Origin: JAJDIA01 sp031555145
Lineage (GTDB): Bacteria; Bacteroidota; Bacteroidia; Bacteroidales; Tannerellaceae
Assembly: GCA_031555145.1 (NCBI GenBank)
Contig: JAVBUR010000129.1
Location: 1 to 31,021 of the forward strand
Length of the DNA stretch: 31,021 nt
Direction of reading: 5' to 3'
Below the pieces are notes generated by a model, which saw nothing but the letters and a program-made list of their open reading frames with translations, made no database searches and was not told the DNA's origin. This document shows, piece after piece, positions 26,815-31,021 of this stretch; the first letter of the stretch is position 1, and every line of letters begins with the position of its first letter. The position numbers were made by a program, and so were the translations under genes.

Positions 26815-27288
26815 CTACGCTCCATAGCGCAAGCGGGATTTATATATTGCAAAAACAACAAATGCCAGGCAGGCTAAAAGCGCGCCTTCTCCCAAACGCA
26901 TACGGAGGGCAGCCCACCGCGACAGCGGTTTTGTGATCGTCACAGGAACTTCTACCGGATAGGGCGCCGGGATGCTGTCTATCCGCCACCGTTCCACATA
27001 CTGTACCCGGACAGGCAGCGTTGTATCCGGCCATACGGCCAGGCTGTGGTGTAGCATGCCGTCTTTCGACTCGGCCCAACTATATCCATAGGGATTCGAC
27101 AGAAAACTGAGGGTATCGGGCGTTACGATTGTATCCCGGTAATAGTCCAACCGGGTATGCACCACGGTATCGCGGAGTGTGACTACTTCCACCGATGTTT
27201 GCCTGACGGGAACATAGATCGTCTTTGTCCGGCAAGCCGTCATACCAAGCATTACGATTATACATATATAAATAAGGCACCGTTTCAT
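26815..27288 (-). CDS. Unimolecular-spanin-like lysis lipoprotein
   Basis: A 157-residue protein from the ATG at 27288, which overlaps the endolysin stop in an ATGA arrangement and starts a lipoprotein signal (MLGMTAC, Cys19). The middle is rich in Val/Thr strands (VEVVTLRDTVVHTRLDYY, YPVEVPVTITKP). A single membrane helix lies near the C-terminus (about 133-150, GALLACLAFVVFAIY). An outer-membrane lipid anchor plus a C-terminal inner-membrane helix is the layout of u-spanins such as phage T1 gp11, which fuse the two membranes in the last step of lysis. Position directly after an endolysin supports this. The last eight codons and the stop lie inside the outer repeat of the RAYT island. Confidence 0.7.
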   Translation of the reverse strand: MKRCLIYICIIVMLGMTACRTKTIYVPVRQTSVEVVTLRDTVVHTRLDYYRDTIVTPDTLSFLSNPYGYSWAESKDGMLHHSLAVWPDTTLPVRVQYVERWRIDSIPAPYPVEVPVTITKPLSRWAALRMRLGEGALLACLAFVVFAIYKSRLRYGA

Positions 27289-27692
27289 AGCAACCCCCAT
27301 CCTTCCTTTACGACAGACAAGTCGGCTACCCGTCCATTCTCTACCCGGCTCATGGCGGCCACGATCCGGCACATCAGTTCCTTATCCGTCGTGTCCACTT
27401 CCTTATCGGCTTGAATACCGGCTTCGCATACCACGGCATAGATATAGGCCGCCGTATCATTTTCATTTGTCGGCGCCCAGCGGTTAATCCAAGTGCGGAT
27501 CGTCTGTAGCCCGTACTTCTTCCGGTAGTTCAGCAGGATTTTGAACATGGCACGATATCCGTAAGCCATTGACTCAAACTGCTTGAATGCCTGATCCCGT
27601 CCCGGAATAACTTCGCCTTTGAATATCTCAGGGCTTACCCGGATGTTGCCGGGATTACAATTGCGCAAACCTCTTGGTATCATATTATTCAT
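27285..27692 (-). CDS. P5-like phage endolysin
   Basis: A 135-residue protein of the type annotated as phage structural protein P5 or lysozyme-like peptidoglycan hydrolase. Its beginning IPRGLRNCNPGNIRVS and the later FESMAYGYRAMFKILLNYRKKYGLQTIRTWINRWAPTNENDTAAYI are highly characteristic. No signal peptide is present, so export depends on a holin or on virion delivery. Overlaps of four bases (ATGA) with both neighbours show a translationally coupled lysis cassette: coiled-coil membrane protein, endolysin, spanin-like lipoprotein. A second Met three codons in (27683) is an alternative start. Confidence 0.85.
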   Translation of the reverse strand: MNNMIPRGLRNCNPGNIRVSPEIFKGEVIPGRDQAFKQFESMAYGYRAMFKILLNYRKKYGLQTIRTWINRWAPTNENDTAAYIYAVVCEAGIQADKEVDTTDKELMCRIVAAMSRVENGRVADLSVVKEGWGLL

Positions 27693-28063
27693 TGTTTTAT
27701 CCGTTTAAAATTCTTGGGCGGAATACGCTGGTCACAATCCAGGATATTGCATCGCCACAAGTCGGCTTCCTGCGCCCGGAGTTCAAGGGCGTTGTTCTCG
27801 GCCGTGAGCCGTAGCACCTGGTCTTCCTTTCCCCGTAACTCCTTATACAGGTAGTCCACCTTATTATCTCTTGCTTCGAGCCGTCCTTGCAGATACTCGA
27901 TCTGCTTCTTGTACAGTTCGAACTCTTGTGAGCGGGCGCTGATCTCATCCGTCTGGGCGCTTGCATCGGCTTTCCGTCGGTTGGCTTTCAGGTGTAACAG
28001 GTAGCGTACCCCTTCGATTCCTCCCAATGCCGCCACGATCGATATGATGGTTGCTATATCCAT
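27689..28063 (-). CDS. Small membrane/coiled-coil protein of the lysis cassette
   Basis: A 124-residue protein with one N-terminal hydrophobic helix (about 4-24, TIISIVAALGGIEGVRYLL) followed by a long charged coiled coil (about 30-100, YKKQIEYLQGRLEARDNKVDYLYKELRGKEDQVLRL). It is the first gene of the lysis unit and overlaps the endolysin start by four bases. Position suggests a holin or holin partner, but a single helix plus coiled coil does not prove pore formation. It is common in phage regions of Bacteroidales as an unnamed protein. Confidence 0.7.
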   Translation of the reverse strand: MDIATIISIVAALGGIEGVRYLLHLKANRRKADASAQTDEISARSQEFELYKKQIEYLQGRLEARDNKVDYLYKELRGKEDQVLRLTAENNALELRAQEADLWRCNILDCDQRIPPKNFKRIKQ

Positions 28064-28103
28064 TACCTTACTCTTTTTCTCCTTAATTAATTATTTCACG
28101 ACA

Positions 28104-28192
28104 ATCGTCCGGATGTCGTATCTGCATCGTCCGTTTACTTGCATTCTGCTGTTTCGCATCGCATCTTTGCAGCGATACAAGCAACGATACGA
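28104..28192. promoter_or_regulatory. Repeat-rich divergent promoter region
   Basis: ATCGTCCG occurs at 28104-28111 and 28126-28133, exactly 22 bases apart, with TCGTATC between them (28116-28122). GATACAA (28175-28181) and GATACGA (28186-28192) are inverted relatives 11 bases apart. Between these groups lies a plausible plus-strand promoter: TTG (28139-28141), 20 bases, CATCTTTG (28162-28169). The layout suggests a regulator site controlling the divergent lysis unit and small gene. Confidence 0.4.
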
Positions 28193-28217
28193 ATAATCAT
28201 TCTAATCAATCACACCG

Positions 28218-28433
28218 ATGGCATACAACAACAGAAACACCCTCCTGCGCATGGTCGAGATCCAGAATCTCGTATTGGAGCGCAAACGTCACGGCATCAC
28301 CCAGAAGCATGTCTACGAAACCGAAGTCTTCCCCAAGTTCCTGATCTCCTACGCCACCTTCAACCGCTATCTGGCCTATCCGGCCAAGCATGAGTTGAAG
28401 TTCGGACGGAAGAAGAGCGAAAAACCGGTGTAA
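28218..28433 (+). CDS. Small basic protein, possible DNA-binding regulator
   Basis: A 71-residue basic protein. The middle GITQKHVYETEVFPKFLISYATFNRYLAY has the spacing of a helix-turn-helix (a helix, a turn at FPKFLIS, a recognition-like helix YATFNRYL). This is suggestive only. It has no signal peptide. It stands alone on the plus strand between the lysis unit and the tail-terminator-like gene, and its upstream region is full of short repeats. I do not recognise the family; a small phage transcription factor is a reasonable guess. Confidence 0.6.
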   Translation: MAYNNRNTLLRMVEIQNLVLERKRHGITQKHVYETEVFPKFLISYATFNRYLAYPAKHELKFGRKKSEKPV

Positions 28434-28448
28434 TGCGGACTTCCTGCA

Positions 28449-28473
28449 GGGAGTTGCTATTCAGGCAACTCCC
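28449..28473. terminator. Hairpin between convergent phage genes
   Basis: GGGAGTTGC (28449-28457) pairs perfectly with GCAACTCCC (28465-28473) around a seven-base loop. It lies 15 bases after the small basic gene and between convergent genes. There is no U-tract on either side, so it may act with Rho or as an RNA end-stabiliser. Confidence 0.5.
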
Positions 28474-28528
28474 CCGGGAAGCGGGCATATACAAAAGAGG
28501 GCGGAAGGCAAAACCTACCTGTGGATGA

Positions 28529-28942
28529 TCAACCTTTCGTTCGGAGGTCGATCTGGGTTACCAGCCATCCATTGTATTTATATAGAGCCGTCCAACCCGT
28601 TAGTTGGAGCGGGCGTGTTACTTCCCCTTCAAAAGGCAATCGGTAGCTTTCTACGGCATCCGCCACATCCCCGGCCAACAGATGATGATCCGTCACCAGT
28701 TCGTCCGGAATAGTCCCTTCTTCAGTACCCGGATTAGCCGTCACCACATGCAACCGGATACCGATCTCAGTCTGCGTAACCGACTTAGCCAGCTTATTAA
28801 TCGACAGCGGATTGAACTCCACATACACTACCGGGGTCTGCCCCACAACACCTTCGTATTGATTGTTAAACCACTGCACATTCGACAGCCCTTCTACCGG
28901 GAGGATGGCCGCTTTCAGCGCCTGATACATACTGTTATACAT
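28529..28942 (-). CDS. Tail-terminator-like phage protein
   Basis: A 137-residue protein from the ATG at 28942; an upstream TTG at 28978 also keeps the frame open, and a second ATG lies at 28930. The order of elements fits small tail-completion proteins: N-terminal helix MYQALKAAILPVEGL, a beta region TPVVYVEFNPL, a strand TEIGIRLHVVTANPG, a helical VTDHHLLAGDVADAVESYRLPF, and a final strand pair with LYKYNGWLVTQIDLRTKG. Family assignment is inferred from pattern and from the nearby tail tube gene rather than a diagnostic motif. It is transcribed opposite to the tail tube gene, which is unusual. Confidence 0.6.
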   Translation of the reverse strand: MYNSMYQALKAAILPVEGLSNVQWFNNQYEGVVGQTPVVYVEFNPLSINKLAKSVTQTEIGIRLHVVTANPGTEEGTIPDELVTDHHLLAGDVADAVESYRLPFEGEVTRPLQLTGWTALYKYNGWLVTQIDLRTKG

Positions 28943-29187
28943 ACTGTTCACGTATTTAAGAGTAAAACTTTTCTGCAAATATGCCCCCTCCTATACCCTG
29001 TTTGCAAATGAAAACCGAAGCATTGGAATGCTTGTCGTAAGGATGATAATCTATTTGCTTCTCCCAAGGCCATTATGCTATCAAAAAGGAGCTTTTTCGC
29101 ATTTTGGACTAACTCTCGAATCATCCAGAAGACGCATTCCAGCTCATTAAGTGCCTGTTTTCATGCCCTTCCCATTTCTTCATCCAG

Positions 29188-29280
29188 ATGTTATCCAAAC
29201 AACTCTTAGATGTTGTTCAAACGGGTTCTTAATGTTATCCGAACAACTACCGGAAGGAGAATAAACAACATCTAAGAGTT
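29188..29280. repeat. 22-base iteron-like array with inverted arm
   Basis: Three degenerate units begin at 29188, 29210 and 29232, exactly 22 bases apart. They start ATGTTATCCAAACAACT, ATGTTGTTCAAACGGGT and ATGTTATCCGAACAACT. A perfect 17-base inverted repeat joins AACTCTTAGATGTTGTT (29201-29217) with AACAACATCTAAGAGTT (29264-29280). Such arrays bind replication initiators or regulators in other systems; the role here is unknown. Confidence 0.65.
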
Positions 29281-29589
29281 TTGCGAAAGAGATACAGAAA
29301 TTCGTAATTTATCATGAAGAGAAGGATAAAAAAGCCGCTTTAATCACCCTTTTTCAGGCTGAATGAAACAAAAAAGTGAACTAAATCTGCATGACAATTT
29401 GATAGAAGCATAAACAAACCTTGTAGATGGTTTTCATAAACAATCGCTAATCCTGCCGTAATCCCGACACCCTGTTAAGCATAATCCGGCTTTACTTTCT
29501 ATTTGTTCGACATTGGCCTCTCCAGAATCCATTATTTGCCACCAACCCGGAATAGAAGCTGATCTATCCGATTTCTGAAGGGGGTGAAA

Positions 29590-29610
29590 TATCATTTTGA
29601 CAAAATGATA
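29590..29610. promoter_or_regulatory. Perfect 21-base palindrome
   Basis: TATCATTTTG (29590-29599) and CAAAATGATA (29601-29610) are perfect inverted arms around a single A. It lies about 80 bases upstream of the toxin-antitoxin promoter. The symmetry suggests a dimeric protein site; the bound factor is unknown. Confidence 0.5.
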
Positions 29611-29664
29611 CTTCGCAAGCGTTCAGGAATAAATCTATCTTACACAATAAATAGGGCGAGAAAG

Positions 29665-29695
29665 TTGCATGATATGTAAACAATCACTATATTTG
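29665..29695 (+). promoter_or_regulatory. Toxin-antitoxin promoter
   Basis: TTG (29665-29667), a 20-base spacer and TATATTTG (29688-29695) match the Bacteroides consensus well. Transcription should begin near 29700, practically at the ATG of the toxin reading frame, implying a leaderless mRNA. Confidence 0.65.
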
Positions 29696-29699
29696 CATT

Positions 29700-29783
29700 A
29701 TGAGACCGGAACGAACTATACAGGTGTATAAGCACTATTTTATGGACTTTATTGCATCCATAAAAAAAAGAAGAAGTAAATAA
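29700..29783 (+). pseudogene. N-terminal part of HigB-like toxin, frameshifted
   Basis: The ATG at 29700 opens a 27-codon frame (MRPERTIQVYKHYFMDFIAS...) that ends at 29781-29783. These residues are the usual beginning of HigB/Gp49-like toxins. A run of eight A (29762-29769) follows. With seven A the frame would continue KKEEVNKIYYVLD straight into the downstream frame at 29803 and give a normal toxin of 112 residues. So there is a one-base insertion, a sequencing slip, or a recoding site. Confidence 0.75.
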
Positions 29784-29802
29784 GATATACTATGTACTTG
29801 AT

Positions 29803-30039
29803 ATGCTAATAACACAGCATCGGATAAGTTCAAAGTTTGTAAAGTACCTACGTGACGGGCTTTATGAAATAAGGTCAGAGTACAATGGTAACATTTTCCG
29901 GGTGTTCTTTATCTTTGATGATGGCAACATTGTGATCCTGTTTAACGGATTCCAAAAGAAATCACAAAAGACCCCGTTGGCAGAAATAGAAAAAGCATTA
30001 AAAATAAAGGAGGAGTATTATGGAAACAAAAAACAATGA
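29803..30039 (+). CDS. HigB/RelE-type toxin, C-terminal part
   Basis: A 78-residue open frame holding the catalytic two-thirds of a HigB-type (phage Gp49-like) mRNA interferase: RISSKFVKYLRDGLYEIRSEY, then NIFRVFFIFDDGNIVILFNGF and QKKSQKTPLAEIEKALKIKEEYY. The family's conserved Arg in GLYEIR and the FNGFQKK stretch are intact. Full-length relatives are about 110 residues, and the missing N-terminus is encoded just upstream in another frame, separated by an A8 run. The antitoxin gene overlaps its end by 20 bases, the usual HigBA order with toxin first. Whether full-length toxin is made depends on slippage at the A run. Confidence 0.8.
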   Translation: MLITQHRISSKFVKYLRDGLYEIRSEYNGNIFRVFFIFDDGNIVILFNGFQKKSQKTPLAEIEKALKIKEEYYGNKKQ

Positions 30040-30325
30040 CTTAACCAATCTCAACGAGATCATGGATGCTAAATTTGGAGCAGTCGGCACTCCTGAACGT
30101 GAAGCATTCCGTAAGGAAGCATACGCCTATTGCATGGGGCAGGTTATTTGCGATGCACGAAAAAAAGAAAAAATAACCCAATCCGAACTCGCGACAAGAA
30201 TTGGCACTAACAAGTCTTATATCTCCAGGATTGAAAAGGGACTCATTGACCCCAGTATAGGTACTTTCTGCCGTATCATTGACGCCCTCGGATTACAAAT
30301 CGAAATAGTCAAACCAACTGCTTAA
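30020..30325 (+). CDS. HigA-like XRE antitoxin
   Basis: A 101-residue protein with an N-terminal helical arm (about 1-37) and an XRE helix-turn-helix at about 40-95 (ARKKEKITQSELATRIGTNKSYISRIEKGLIDPSIGTFCRIIDALG). It starts inside the end of the toxin gene, overlapping by 20 bases, so translation is coupled. It should bind the toxin and repress the shared promoter. It is intact, unlike the toxin frame, as expected when an antitoxin outlives its toxin or is needed for recoding-controlled toxin. A strong terminator follows. Confidence 0.88.
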   Translation: METKNNDLTNLNEIMDAKFGAVGTPEREAFRKEAYAYCMGQVICDARKKEKITQSELATRIGTNKSYISRIEKGLIDPSIGTFCRIIDALGLQIEIVKPTA

Positions 30326-30366
30326 GTAAGCCGGCAGAATACTTTCTTTTTCATCATTACCACAAT

Positions 30367-30405
30367 CATTGCAAGGATGATAGTTTCGCTTGCAATGGCT
30401 TTTTT
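30367..30405 (+). terminator. Intrinsic terminator of the toxin-antitoxin unit
   Basis: CATTGCAAG (30367-30375) pairs perfectly with CTTGCAATG (30389-30397), followed by GC and six T (30400-30405). It insulates the toxin-antitoxin unit from the tail tube gene. Confidence 0.85.
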
Positions 30406-30481
30406 CATGTTCTTTCTTTGCCATCGGAAATGAGGGCTGACCATAGCCCGACAGTATTAATCATTTTAAAAATTAAAAAAA

Positions 30482-30940
30482 ATGGCAAGAACAACTGGCG
30501 ACATTATTGAAGGACGTGACCTGATGCTGTATATCAACACGGCAACAAACGGCACAAATCCTGTCTATACCCCGCAGGCAGCGGCTACCAGCCACACCAT
30601 CACCTACAGCGGTGAAACGAAAGAACGCGTAACGAAAGACACCGGCAATGGCGCCTACAGTCAGAAGAAGGTGACCAAGCTCGGCGTAAGCATCAAGTGC
30701 GAAGCCCTGGTATCGTTTGGTGACGCAGCCGGATACGACAGACTGCTCAGCGTAATGAAGAGCCGTGAAGCCGTGAAACTGAAATACGGTTTTGCACAGG
30801 AAGAAAGCGGCGACAAGTACGAAGAAGGCCTATTCGTCATCACCTCACTGGAACAGTCATCAGCTGCCGGTGAAGACGCTACCTACAGCGCAACGTTCGA
30901 GAACTCCGGCGAAGTAACCACACTGACTAAAACCGCCTGA
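30482..30940 (+). CDS. Phage tail tube protein
   Basis: A 152-residue major tail tube protein. It opens with ARTTGDIIEGRDLMLYINT, continues with TITYSGETKERVTKDTGNGAYSQKKVTKLGVSIKCEALV and ends with QSSAAGEDATYSATFENSGEVTTL. The mostly beta pattern with a two-layer core and a loop of Gly/Thr-rich residues is typical of tube subunits that stack as hexamers. An A/T-rich leader (ATTTTAAAAATTAAAAAAA) precedes the ATG, as is common for highly expressed Bacteroides genes. It is followed five bases later by another tail gene in the same direction. Confidence 0.88.
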   Translation: MARTTGDIIEGRDLMLYINTATNGTNPVYTPQAAATSHTITYSGETKERVTKDTGNGAYSQKKVTKLGVSIKCEALVSFGDAAGYDRLLSVMKSREAVKLKYGFAQEESGDKYEEGLFVITSLEQSSAAGEDATYSATFENSGEVTTLTKTA

Positions 30941-30945
30941 GCCGT

Positions 30946-31021
30946 ATGAAGAAGAGCGTAATGCGGATCAACGGGGTAGAGTACCCCTCGCGTATGACCA
31001 TGGGAGCAATGATGCAGTTTA
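30946..31021 (+). CDS. Start of next tail gene, possible tail assembly chaperone (partial)
   Basis: Only 25 codons are visible before the window ends (MKKSVMRINGVEYPSRMTMG...). It starts five bases after the tail tube gene, the usual place of tail assembly chaperones or connector proteins in siphophages. The RINGVEYPSRMTMGAM pattern resembles the N-terminus of such chaperones, but too little is present to decide. Confidence 0.55.
   Translation, partial: MKKSVMRINGVEYPSRMTMGAMMQF

Larger units (their letters stand above)
25926..26837 (+). mobile_element. RAYT island with nested inverted hairpins
   Basis: About 912 bases bounded by imperfect inverted copies of CCCGCTTGCG...GGAGCG.AGCGACGC (25926-25953 and 26809-26837). 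Inside these is a perfect 60-base inverted repeat (26029-26088 and 26688-26747), and then a third hairpin pair (26115-26128 and 26648-26661). The IS200-like transposase gene lies at the centre. Hairpin-rich ends without duplicated target sites fit REP-associated tyrosine transposases rather than classical insertion sequences. The island lies between the repressor and the spanin-like gene. Confidence 0.8.
28943..29699. other. 757-base gene-free stretch in the phage region
   Basis: No open frame here looks coding on either strand. It holds a 16-base near-palindrome (AAGCATT GG AATGCTT, 29018-29033), a small stem-loop AAAAAG/CTTTTT (29083-29097), a three-unit 22-base repeat array with an inverted arm (29188-29280), a 21-base perfect palindrome (29590-29610) and the toxin-antitoxin promoter (29665-29695). 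The rest (about 29300-29580) shows nothing that I can name. Confidence 0.6.

Noticed and set aside
28943..28978. TTG start for the tail-terminator-like gene
   Set aside because: In-frame ATG codons follow at 28942 and 28930, and the extra residues carry no recognisable feature.
29188..29280. CRISPR array
   Set aside because: Units are contiguous 22-base degenerate repeats without unique spacers, and no cas gene is present.

Overview
The window looks like chromosome of a gut-type Bacteroidales bacterium, probably Bacteroides or Parabacteroides (genus is inference). Support comes from a SusC/SusD pair, BACON and DUF6377-type proteins, lipoproteins with short lipoboxes, weak Shine-Dalgarno signals, and several promoters of the Bacteroides form (TTG or TTTG, about 20 bases, then TAnnTTTG).

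Region 1 (1-5300): a GH51 arabinofuranosidase (minus), then a tight three-gene minus-strand operon made of a VTC/CYTH-type polyphosphate-polymerase-domain protein, a DUF4956 membrane protein and a DUF2490 outer-membrane protein. A DUF481 barrel gene runs divergently from it and ends at a strong bidirectional terminator (5238-5275).

Region 2 (5300-18000, all minus strand): a polysaccharide utilization locus. In transcription order it holds a membrane-spanning propeller/Y_Y_Y/LuxR-HTH regulator, SusC, SusD, a PKD plus tandem-module surface glycan-binding lipoprotein, a BACON-GH16 endo-beta-glucanase and a GH3 beta-glucosidase. The enzyme set points to a beta-glucan such as laminarin or mixed-linkage glucan. 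The surface proteins would bind and import glucan, GH16 would cut the chain and GH3 would trim oligosaccharides to glucose. The susC promoter is preceded by phased TTGACGT-like boxes, and a related box lies in the regulator's own leader.

Region 3 (18001-24117): a secreted sugar isomerase/epimerase-like TIM barrel (plus), converging on a minus-strand run of SMP-30/gluconolactonase, RNase R and a SusR-like TPR/membrane/HTH regulator.

Region 4 (24184-31021): phage-derived. It holds two unknown minus-strand genes divergent from an S24-type repressor, a lysis cassette (coiled-coil membrane protein, P5-like endolysin, unimolecular-spanin-like lipoprotein), a small basic protein, a tail-terminator-like gene, a HigB/HigA toxin-antitoxin pair whose toxin is frameshifted, a tail tube gene and the start of the next tail gene. 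No integrase, terminase or capsid gene is visible, so either a prophage or a headless tail-like particle is possible.

A compact REP-associated tyrosine transposase island (25926-26837) with nested inverted hairpin repeats sits between the repressor and the spanin-like gene. A solitary copy of its repeat, with compensatory stem changes, lies at 19-81. These repeats, the frameshifted toxin, the TTGACGT boxes and a 22-base iteron-like array at 29188-29280 are the most noteworthy unexplained structures.
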